The position numbers and the translations under genes are program-made. Under the pieces are notes generated by a model, which saw nothing but the letters and a program-made list of their open reading frames with translations, was not told where the DNA came from and did no database searches. A DNA stretch of 64,000 bases from Zygnema cylindricum (Eukaryota; Streptophyta; Zygnematophyceae; Zygnematales; Zygnemataceae), in assembly GCA_037447655.1 (NCBI GenBank), contig JBBHKE010002568.1, positions 380,711 through 444,710 on the forward strand, written 5' to 3'. Shown in pieces: positions 35,097 through 44,324 of this stretch (position 1 is its first letter; each line of letters begins with the position of its first letter).

Positions 35097-35311
35097 GATT
35101 ATGAGACTGGAGTGTTCGTACCCATTTCTTACGGGCGGTTCGAGTATGGATATTTCTATATTCTACCCCGTATTAGACTAGCTTCACGTGCTAATTCAAC
35201 ACCCCCCCTCACGGGAAAGCCGGTCAAACCATCCGCAATCCCGCTGGCTTTGATACCATGTTAGATTTCCTAGAATTCAGGGATTCGGCATGTCCCACGC
35301 TTGGGAAAATT

Positions 35312-35384
35312 GAGCCAGCCAGGGTTCGAACCTGGGACCTTTCACTTCAGCTGCGAACGCACTACCACTGTGCCACCAGAGCTC
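35312..35384 (-). other. tRNA-like sequence in the other TRIM LTR (A- and B-box intact)
   Basis: On the minus strand, 73 nt with A-box TGGCACAGTGGTAGTGC and B-box GGTTCGAACCC starting 43 nt later, the normal tRNA spacing. The T arm is perfect: CCAGG / TTCGAAC / CCTGG. The outer ends GAGC/GCTC pair. The segment GCTGAAGTGAAAGGTCCC recalls tRNA-Phe, but the anticodon stem is poor and identity is uncertain. It is probably a Pol III promoter relic rather than a working tRNA. Confidence 0.8.
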
Positions 35385-35489
35385 GATGATGAGACTGGCG
35401 GGTCCGTACCCATTTCTTACAAGCGGCTCGAGTATGGATATTTCTATATTCTACCCCGTATTGGACCGGCTTCACGTGCCAATTAAACA

Positions 35490-38400
35490 GGAGCGTCTGG
35501 CCATATGTGTTAGAACAAGGCGGCTTTTACGAATCTCCAAAGAGTATTTACTATGCTTGTGGCATGAGTGTTCAAACCTCAGCTCAGGGTGATGTATCTT
35601 TGATGGTAGATGTGGGGGGAAAGTCGGTAGAAATAACCCTTCACAAAGTTTTGTTTGTTCTAGACTTTAAGAAAAAAAAAATTCTACATCATTAGTGCAG
35701 AGCAAAGGCTTGATGTCATTTGAAAGAAGGTAGACAGGTTGTTAGCAAGAAAGGGAAAGTAGCAGTAATAGGAACTACAGATGGTAGCAAAATGAAGCGG
35801 ATGGACATGGCTGAATATAAAGAAAATGAAGTTCTCAACTCCAGTGTTTAATCTAATAATGAGTTGTGGCATAAAAGATTAGGACATATGAATTATGATA
35901 GCCTTAAGAAAATGGTGAATTCTAGAAAAGTTGAGGAAGTTTCTCTCACTTCCCATCCTATAAAATCATGTAATGGTTGTTCACTTCGCAAGATCCAAAA
36001 ATTGCCATTTCCACAAAAAACAGACCACAGATCAGAGAAATTTTTGTAGCTAATACATTTTGATGTTCTCGATCCGTCACAAGTGGCTTCGGTTGGAGGC
36101 GTCCACTATATGGTTACATTTACAGATGACTACTCAAGATATACCAAATTTACTTCATGCAACATAAAAGTGAAGTGTTTACTCACTTCAAACACTACAA
36201 ACCATGGATCGAAAAGCTTTATGGAGTTCCAATCTTGGCGCTGAGATCGGACAATAGGGGAGAATATACATCAAAGGAATTTGAAGAGTTTCTCCTTTAA
36301 GAAGGTATCACTCACAATCTTACAGTTCCATATACATCGGAGCAGAATGGTGTTTGTGAGAGATTAAATAAAACAGTGACCGAAAGTGCTCAGTCCATGC
36401 TTGCAGATAAAGGGCTAGATTTGAAATTCTGGGCTGAAGTACTTAACTGCGTTGTTTATACTAAGAATAGAATTGCTTCTAGATCTATTAGCACTACACC
36501 TTTTGAGCTTTAGACAGGAGAAAAACATTATGTTAGTCACTTTAAGATCTTTGACACCAAGTGTTTTATTCTAGATACTTCACAGGATAGATGGGAAATG
36601 GATGCTAAGGGCTTACCAGGAATTTTCATGGGGTATGGTGATAATACAAAAGGTTATAGAGTTTTTAAATTTGAGAAACAAAAAGTGGCTATCTCTAAAA
36701 ATATCCAGATTAAATATGAGATGGATTCGGTTTACTCTTTTCAAGTGCCAGACAAACCGACAAATGAAAACCAAGAATATGTCATTTTTCACCACACGCA
36801 GCGAGTTTACTTTCCACAGCCAAATGGGACTCCTCTTCCTCCGATTCCCTTAATGAATTCACAAGAGGCTTTACAACAAGTTCCAGCTCAGGCGGAACAA
36901 ATTGTTACACCACAGGTCGCGGATCAGCAAAGGCAGTCAAATCAGAGACTGCCGACAATTTCAGCCTCAGAATTTTCGGGGGGAAAGAGATCTAGCAGCC
37001 GTCTGCAAGCAAGCTCTCACTTTATTTTTTTTGCAGCTACAGAGGAGCCTCTAACAATTAAAGAGGCCTTAACATCACCTGAGAGAAATCATTGGATCGA
37101 GGCGGGGAAAGATGAAATTAAATCTATTATGGAGGCACAGACGTGGGAGCTGGTGGATCTTCCCCCACGCAGAAAAGCCATCAACACCAAATGGGTATTC
37201 AAGGTGAAGTTGAACTTGGAAAACACCATTGAAAGGTATAAGGCCAGACTAGTGGCCAAGGGGTATAATCAAAAAGAAGATATTGATTTTGAAGAAACCT
37301 TCTCTCCAGTTGTTAGATTTCCTACTGTCAGAATCTTGCTAAGTCTAGCAGTTATAGAAAATATGGAAATACAATAAATTGATGTTAAAACTCCTTTCTT
37401 GCATGGAGAATTAGAAGAGACCATCTACATGGAACAACCTGATATGTATGTAGAAAAAAGAAAGGAGGAATTGGTGTGCAAACTGATAAAATCTTTGTAT
37501 GGGATGAAACAAGCCCTCGGACAATAGAATTTGGAGTTAGATGAGTTTTTGATTGGGCTAGGTTTTAAGAGAATTAGCTCATATCATTCTGTATATGTTC
37601 TATAAGGGGGGGATGGGATAATTTACATTGTTGTATATGTGGATGATCTATTATTAATAAGTAAGTCAATGGATGAAATAAACCACATTAAAGCGGCTTT
37701 AAGGTCTAGGTTTGAGATGAAGGACCTCAGAGAGGCCAAATATATCTAAGGAATATAGGTAGAAAGAGACAAAAACAAGAGGTTGATTATGTTGACTCAG
37801 AAAGAAGCAATAGGTAACATGCTAAAAAGATTTGAAATGAAAGATGTGAAAGGATTCGTAACTCCTATGGAATTCAGGGAGAAATTGGAAGGAATTGATA
37901 CAGATTTAGGCATAATTGTTGGTGAGAGTCTACAAACAGGGGAGGAAGAGTTTATGGCTTCAAAGCCATATAGACAGGTAGTTGGAAGTCTTATATATTT
38001 TATGAATTGTACGAGACCCGACATTGCAGCAGTTGTGGGAGTCTTGAGTAGAAGTCTGCAGAATCGTAAAAGGGAAGACTAGGAAGCAGCGAAAAGAGTG
38101 TTGAGATATCTTCCAGGTACTCGAAATCTCAAGCTTGTTCTCGGAGGAGGAGAGGTGAAAATCCAGACGTGGAGCGATGCTAGCTATGGGGACATACCAA
38201 GCTAGAAATCTACGATCGGCTTCGTTCTGAAGATTAGAGATGGAACTTGCTGCTGGAGTAGCAAATTACAAAAGGTTACAGCTCAATCTACAATGGAGTC
38301 AGAATATATGGCAGCAGCTTCCGCCCTCAAGAAGCTCCTATGGGTCAAGTCCATTTTACAGGAACTTGGGTATATGCAAACTGGCCCTCAAGCTATTTGG

Positions 38401-38622
38401 TGTGACAACTAAGCTACCATAGCAATTGTCTCTAACTCGAGCCATCACTTTAAGAGCAAACACATGGATGTTAGACTTCACTTTCTTAGAGAAAAAGTAC
38501 TTGCAAAAGTCGTTAAATTGTGTTATTTACCAGATGGGAAGATGGTGGCTGACATGTTAACAAAAACCCTTCCTGCTCCTAAGTTACAATTTTGCAGAGA
38601 TGCTATTGGACTGAGCGAGTAA
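35490..38622 (+). pseudogene. Copia-1 pol (protease end, integrase, RT, RNase H), broken
   Basis: The protease second half (ASGHMC) resumes right after the TRIM. The GAG-pre-integrase motif ELWHKRLGHMNYDSLKK is at about 35864, followed by a C-x2-C finger. The integrase core region spans about 36050-36500 with stops. An open frame at 36598-37377 covers the connection and RT start ([18 protein letters not shown]). The YVDD box is near 37637 and the RNase H DxxxA and C-terminal VADMLTK motifs near 38400-38560. TAG/TAA codons interrupt each domain. Confidence 0.85.
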
Positions 38623-38645
38623 CCGAGTCTAAAGATTTAGTAGAG

Positions 38646-39640
38646 TGTTGTGAATTATAAATCTTTATTTCAGTCTATAGGGGTAAAAATAACTTAGGAT
38701 ATTTTTCCTAGTAGTCTACTGTAATACTTACCTTAATTAGTGTTACACTAGCAAAAGGTACCGTAGAGTGTATTGTACTTTTGCAGAGACACGTGTCGGC
38801 GAAAGAACGTATGCAAGTTTTTCAGAGTAGCGCTGACAGTCAACCATACATGTCAAAAAGCTAACGATGCGATTCACATGATCGGACGAAAAGGATCTGT
38901 CTCGAGTATTCCGGAAACATATGGTACAGCTCGACGGTACCATCGTCGATCGAATCTGTTCCAACGGACGCAATTCACTTGAGACCACAAGCGTGATTCG
39001 CGTGGGACCTGAAGTGACGAAGCACTCAGGTGCTTTGTACTACACGACCACATTCGGCTGGACTTTAGCGGTCACCGCTCACAAAGCATTTGGAACGTTT
39101 TGTGTACGGTTTAATTTTTGTAAATATCTTGATAACATTAGTTTGTTGTTTAGTGTGATATAAAATAGTGTTCCATTAATCAGGTTTTTAGAAAATAGTA
39201 ATTAGGGTTTTTGAGGTACAGTGATGTACGGGTAGGATGCTTTGTCGTTAGTCAAGATAATAACCGTAGTAACGGTTACCGAATTAGTGTAGATCAGTAG
39301 ATACACAATGTGAGTATATAACTTAGGACTTAGCCAATTTTGTAGTATCCAGTTTTGGGAATATGATTTTCTAAGGGCAGTTTTTGGGAAACTTCCAGAT
39401 ATCATATCTTATGGTTTACTAGGTCATTTAGACTGCAATTTTGGGAATTTTCATTTTATTGTATTGTGTATCACTGTGGCAGATTTGAAGCATATTGGCT
39501 TTTTGAGTCATATTTTGTGTCAGTTCTAAGTTGGATTTTGAGTAGGTACTTTGATAGTTTCTGTTGTTTTTCATGTCTACTTCCACTACTACTGCTGGTT
39601 CTCCGCCTGCAATGGTAGTTGTAGAAAAACAGTTGTATGG
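38646..39640 (+). repeat. Second Copia-1 LTR plus leader and gag start
   Basis: Direct repeat of 32977-33990 with small differences, including the ATG of gag at 39573. The match ends near GTAGTTGTAGAAAAACAG, which is itself duplicated at about 39620-39660 at the edge of the A/T satellite. Confidence 0.85.
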
Positions 39641-39654
39641 TAGTTGTAGAAAAA

Positions 39655-40450
39655 CAGTTGTAACTCTAATAATATAACAGTTAGATTAAACTTGGTATAA
39701 TATGTATAGTATACCAGTTAGATATAACTGTTTAGATATAAATGTTATAATGTATACAATGTCACAGTTAGTTAACATTGTAATAACTAATACATTATCA
39801 CAATTAGATATTTAATTTGTAATATATACAAAATAACAATTAGAGATAACTGTTAATTAAGTAATAGTTTTATTATAGTGTAATAATTAACATAGTATAG
39901 CAGTTAGATATAATTTTTATAATTAATAAAATATAACAACCAATTACAGTTGTTATGCTTAGTATAATACAACAGTTACATATAACAACTGTGATAAAAA
40001 ATAAAATATTATAGTTACAGCTAGCTGTCATATTTAGTATAATGTAACAGTTAGATATAGCTGTTATAATTACGAGAATATACCACCTACATTCAACTGT
40101 TATAATTATCAAAATCTAACAGATAAATATAACTGTTTAGTTAATAAAATATGTTTAGTTATTATAATATGACAGTTACAACTGTCGTAATAAATAAAAT
40201 ATAACAGTTATATCTAGCTGTCTTATTTATTATAATATAACAGTTAGTTATAGCTGTTATAATTTATAAAGTATAACAGGCAGATAAAATATGATGTAAC
40301 AATTAGATATAAGTGTTATAATTAGTGTAATAAAACAGTTATAACTAGCTGTAATAAATAATGTAGTATAACAGTTAAATATAACCGTTATAATCATTAT
40401 GTTAAAACGGTTATAACTAGTTATAATTAGTTTAGTACAACAGTCTGTTG
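39655..40450. repeat. A/T dyad satellite built on TAACAGTTA...TAACTGTTATA
   Basis: About 800 bp of irregular units such as ATAACAGTTAGATATAACTGTTATAATTA. Each unit is partly self-complementary (ACAGTTA/TAACTGT), so the tract can form many small hairpins. I/T/N-rich frames here are repeat artefacts. Confidence 0.85.
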
Positions 40451-41889
40451 GGTACTTGTGAGGGCGGCCAAGGCACCAACTGTCACGGCTTACCTGGCAA
40501 TAGCTTCCTTCCCACCCTCCATTCAGAAAATAAACGAAAATAAACATCTACACTTCTCCCCTCCCTCTCCCTCTCCATCTCCCTCACCCTCTCCTCTATT
40601 GAATATTCAAAATATTTAGAATTGATGAGGAGGAAATGGTTACTTTAACAAATCCTCTGGACCAATCTCTTTTTTCAATTTGCCTCCTGTGGCTTGAGCA
40701 ATTTGAGAAGCTGTAAGTGTTAAGATTTCTGCGTCCATTTTCAGCGAAGGACCAGACAGTCAAAGTTAGTCAAAGTTGTTACGTGAGAGAGAAGTCAACC
40801 GAAGTCTTGTTAGGCATACGTACGGTTGATAGGCGTGAAGGTACATATACGTAGACGTCAAGTTTTGAGTGAAAACGTGGTCCTTGACTTGTAGTGTACG
40901 GGAAGTCAAGTAGTTGCAAATTTTGAGTGTACGTGACAGAAAAGCATGCGGACATTTTGTACTTGGCGATCTTTCATTGGTCTACGTGTGTCACAAGTTA
41001 GATTTTATTTCTTTACGTGACACGCAAGTAGCATAGGTCTACACAACACCTACACATATAAAAAATGTACCAATGCTATGCATTAAATTAATCATCAATC
41101 GAATGATTCTCTCCAACTTTTCCCTGCTGCTAGTTTTGCACTGAGTGCTTATTTTGTCGTGGAATCAATCTATCTTCTTTCTTGTACAATAATTAAGCTT
41201 TGCTTTCTCATATAGAGAATTGTTTTCCTTAGCTTCCTGTCTTGTAATTGATCGATCCTATGGCCACTTTTTCAGAATCTCAACAGTAAGGAGGGATCCA
41301 TAAGATGGATTAATGGTTACAAGATGGATTATTTGATACAGAAAGATTATTTGATACCGGTTCAACATTTAGGAGATTAGGAAAACTATTTTGTTTTTGA
41401 ATTTTTGGTTTGGAGTTTAAAGGAATCATAACTACAGGTTGTGAGCTACCTTCATCTTGAAATAAATGAATAACTCCAGAAAATTGTTCGCTTTCATTCT
41501 TGGACTAAATAAATTTCAAAGCCAAAAAGTAGATTCAAGCAAAATATAGTTAGCTATAAATATTCCAATTGAATAATATCATTCTTTTATTTCATTATGA
41601 TTTATTCCTTTTTGTTAATAAAGTTTAAAATCAACACAGAGCCAACACCAGGAGTACCAGGATTTTCCACTGTTACCGATAATAAAAATGAAAAAATAAG
41701 GGATAAAATTAGACTTACTTCCTAGAATAGCATCCATGAGAATAAATAGTTGCCACGAATATTCTTTCACTACAAATGACCTTCTAGTTTATGTCTCCAA
41801 ATATTAATGTTCTTTAATACCATAATTCAGCTCCAGTCATCAAATCTAAACCGAGCCATTCAATTTTGTTCAAAACTGACCAACAAAAT
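40451..41889. other. Non-genic stretch with a few weak signals
   Basis: A C/T run lies at about 40553-40600. A 32-codon minus-strand frame at 40638-40738 starts with ATG and reads LTLTASQIAQATGGKLKKE; too short to assign. A plus-strand ATG near 41261 (GCCACTTTTTCAGAATC) is followed by a GTAAG donor-like site. Nothing else recognised. Confidence 0.45.
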
Positions 41890-42978
41890 TGTTAGGTTTT
41901 ACATTGTGGGATTTGTCGTTAGCGTCGGTTGTCAATTTACGTCTTGGTTAAGTGTTGATTTTGTTCGTCGGAGTTATGTGTTTTGTCTTATTCGAAGTAT
42001 ATGTACGGAGGTTTAAGGTCACTGTACGTTTTGTGTCGTGGTGATCGTAGTGGTCTTTGTTTTGGAGTTGTACTTTGTCGTAGTGCTTTGCCGGCGCGCG
42101 TTTCATGCGCCGCGTCTGATTGGTTAAGTTTGTACTTTGGTACTTGAGGTTCGCTTGAGGTCTTGACGTTTTGAGTGAATCGGGCGTCCGCGTGAATTGA
42201 CGAAGTTTCGCGTCGCGACGCACGATTGTATTTCGGTTCGATGTGGAGATTTGTCCTTTCGGTTGCGGCGTACATTTGTACGGCCGAGATCGTTTTACTT
42301 TGTCGTGGAGTTTTGGTTGACGCTCGCGTACGTACCTTTTGATCGTGTACGGCGAGGAATGATGTTTGGTGAAGAATTGTACGGCCGTCGCGGTCTGTCG
42401 CGCGGCCGGCTAGTTTGTCTTTTCCTTTAAGTGTGTGGTATTGGTTTGTTTGGAATCATTATGTCTTGTTGTACGTTTCGTAGATTCTTGGTCTCGCGTA
42501 GATTCGGTTTCGCGACGACCAGGTTCAGTTGTTGTTTGAAGTGTACTTTTGTGTACCCTGTTGTGTCACGTTATGGTGTGGTTTGATTGGGTAGCGCTCA
42601 GTGCGTATTATATGTACGGTTTGGTTGGTATTGTTACGTGACGTTTTCAAGGAGTATATTGAGGCGTAGGGAGGAAGAGGTTTTTATCAATTATCAATCA
42701 TCAGTTATCAATGTATCGATCTATCTAGTGAGTTGGTATTGATCCTCCTTGTAGTTTTATCAAGGAGTTAGAGGAATGGAAGAAGCTTGATAGTTTAGTA
42801 GAGTTTGAGGAGTTAGTGGAGTTAGAAGTGAGAGCGTTTTGAGGGTGTGAGGAAATTATGTAAGAAAAGTTCTCCGTGGAATATATTGGCTTCCGTGGGG
42901 TTATCTTTCTCTTGTGTGTATTTTGCTTCCGCACTATATTCTGTCTCTCTTCTGTCCTTGTGTGATTCAATCCTTACA
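41890..42978 (+). repeat. Copia-2 5' LTR
   Basis: Begins TGTTAGGTTTTACATTG and ends ATCCTTACA. It is richer in CpG and GTAC than its surroundings. The C-terminal end (TCTGTCTCTCTTCTGTCC) resembles the end of the 3' LTR; the rest does not. Confidence 0.65.
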
Positions 42979-42980
42979 AG

Positions 42981-42992
42981 TGGTATCGGAGC
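42981..42992 (+). promoter_or_regulatory. Copia-2 primer-binding site
   Basis: TGGTATCGGAGC, two bases after the LTR end, complementary to the 3' end of initiator tRNA-Met with one mismatch to the usual TGGTATCAGAGC. Confidence 0.85.
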
Positions 42993-43037
42993 TAGTTTGC
43001 TCCATTAAGATTTCTCAAGGTGGCAAGTCTTGCCGCC

Positions 43038-44324
43038 ATGGGGGGAAAGAAGAAGAAGTCCTCATCCACACCTTCTCCTATTGCGGCTCCTAATCCGGAT
43101 CTACCGGATCTAACGGATCTGGCCGATTCATCTCCATATCACAGAGTGAAAGATTTCGGCTTCGGAGGAGAGACTTTTGAAAAGGGCTCTCCCTCCAACC
43201 CACTTCCAAAAGAGGAGAAAGAGAAACAAGAAGGGGTGGTATTGATCGAAGATCGTCTCAATGAGTTGTTTGACGGCTTTCTCACTCTTGTAGATCAACG
43301 GATCACGGATGCCAATCGAAAGGGGAAGTTTAAGGTGGAGGAGGATCATCTGATCTTGAATGCTTTTGAGGTGGTTTTGGATGGAGGGGTCGAGAATGTT
43401 GACATTTTGAGAGGGGCTCTCCGAAAGGGAAAGTTTGTGATCGAGAACGACTCGGATCTTGAATATGAATCCGATAACGAGTTATCGATCCCTTCCATGC
43501 TGAGGAAGATCATCCTCTTTAACGGATCTAACTATCAAATATGGAAGAAATACATTCACCTTTGGAAAATTGTGAACGGAGAGGAGAAAATGTTGATTGA
43601 CGATCCGAAGGCTCGCCGCCTTTGGAAGAAGAAAAATCTTGCCGCAATCACCAATCTTATGCAATCTTGTACCTTATCGGTGCATGATCATTTTCTCACC
43701 CAAGATACGGCGCATGAGTGTTGGAAGTCGCTCGAAGGCCAATTTGTGAAGGGACTCCAAAACAAGGGGCAATATGCTTACACGTACTTCATCCATTTTA
43801 AGATAAAGTCTAACAAATCGATCGATGATGCAATCAAGCGATACAATATTATTGTGGAGCAACTCTTCAATAACGGTCGGACTATTATCAAAGAGGATAA
43901 AGTGATCGGCCTCATCAATGCTTTACCCGACAACCTCACGTACCTCAAGGAGATTTTTTGGGCACAAACAAATCCGAGTTATGAATTCATCGTGAATTAT
44001 CTTAAAACCACCGAGAGAAATCGTGGAGGTCCTCCTAAAGCTTCGGTCTCGGGTGGATCTCTGAACCCATCCTCCCAAGAACCCGCGGATCTAAATTTTC
44101 TTCGTGGGGGAAGAGGGGGAAGGGGTAGAGGAGGCGGATCTAGGGGAAAGGGAAGGAGCACCGAAAGGAGGGGAAACTTTCCCGGCCAACCTCCATTCCA
44201 AAATCAATCTACTGTCACTTGTTTTCGGTGCAATAAAGCTGGCCACATGTCATTTTCTTGCCCGGGCAAAGAAAAGCAATGTCATTATTGCGGGAAATGG
44301 GGACATATTAGTCCCCAATGCTAG
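43038..44324 (+). CDS. Copia-2 Gag (capsid-nucleocapsid) polyprotein
   Basis: 428 codons from an ATG in a strong context (GCCGCCATGG). The GTG 18 bases upstream is not needed. Basic, Ser/Pro-rich N-terminus, then a UBN2-type capsid region (LFNGSNYQIWKKYIHLW; tail near KTTERNRGG). Next comes an RGG-like stretch (RGGRGGRGRGGGSRGKG). Two CCHC zinc knuckles follow, CFRCNKAGHMSFSC and CHYCGKWGHISPQC. Gag packages element RNA into virus-like particles. A TAG follows the last Cys directly; the same frame then continues into protease, so the stop is either a C-to-T mutation or a read-through site. Confidence 0.85.
   Translation: MGGKKKKSSSTPSPIAAPNPDLPDLTDLADSSPYHRVKDFGFGGETFEKGSPSNPLPKEEKEKQEGVVLIEDRLNELFDGFLTLVDQRITDANRKGKFKVEEDHLILNAFEVVLDGGVENVDILRGALRKGKFVIENDSDLEYESDNELSIPSMLRKIILFNGSNYQIWKKYIHLWKIVNGEEKMLIDDPKARRLWKKKNLAAITNLMQSCTLSVHDHFLTQDTAHECWKSLEGQFVKGLQNKGQYAYTYFIHFKIKSNKSIDDAIKRYNIIVEQLFNNGRTIIKEDKVIGLINALPDNLTYLKEIFWAQTNPSYEFIVNYLKTTERNRGGPPKASVSGGSLNPSSQEPADLNFLRGGRGGRGRGGGSRGKGRSTERRGNFPGQPPFQNQSTVTCFRCNKAGHMSFSCPGKEKQCHYCGKWGHISPQC

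Larger units (their letters stand above)
34971..35489 (-). mobile_element. TRIM (miniature LTR retrotransposon) with tRNA-like sequence in each LTR
   Basis: Two 231-bp direct repeats (34971-35201 and 35259-35489; I count about 22 differences) begin TGTT and end AACA. They flank only 57 bp. Read on the minus strand, the upstream LTR ends AAATCTAACA and is followed at once by TGGTATCAAAGCC, a primer-binding site for initiator tRNA-Met with one mismatch to the usual form. The internal part ends GTGAGGGGGGG, a polypurine tract, directly before the second LTR. There is no coding capacity. It interrupts the protease motif of Copia-1. The flanks GATGC and GGAGC may be a decayed 5-bp target duplication. 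Confidence 0.9.
32977..39640 (+). mobile_element. Copia-1: degenerate Ty1/copia retrotransposon followed by a truncated second unit
   Basis: Sequence starting TGTTGTAATTTATAAATC at 32977 recurs from 38646 (TGTTGTGAATTATAAATC). Similarity continues for ~1 kb, past the LTR and into the first codons of gag (ATG at 33947 and at 39573). The layout is therefore LTR-gag-pol-LTR-gag start, cut off by the A/T satellite. I could not fix the LTR 3' boundary or a primer-binding site. Domain order gag, protease, integrase, RT, RNase H is typical Copia. Multiple in-frame stops make it inactive. Confidence 0.88.

Noticed and set aside
35312-35384. Annotation as a functional tRNA gene
   Set aside because: The anticodon stem pairs poorly in the tRNA-Phe-like reading and the acceptor stem is incomplete. 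It is part of a duplicated LTR, so tRNA-like is the safer call.
34971-35489. Two tRNA-derived SINEs in tandem
   Set aside because: The repeats have TG...CA ends, a primer-binding site directly after one and a G7 polypurine tract directly before the other, which fits a TRIM better than SINEs.
42197-42430. 77-codon frame in CpG-rich DNA
   Set aside because: Lies in the Copia-2 LTR; no domain, opened by local base composition.
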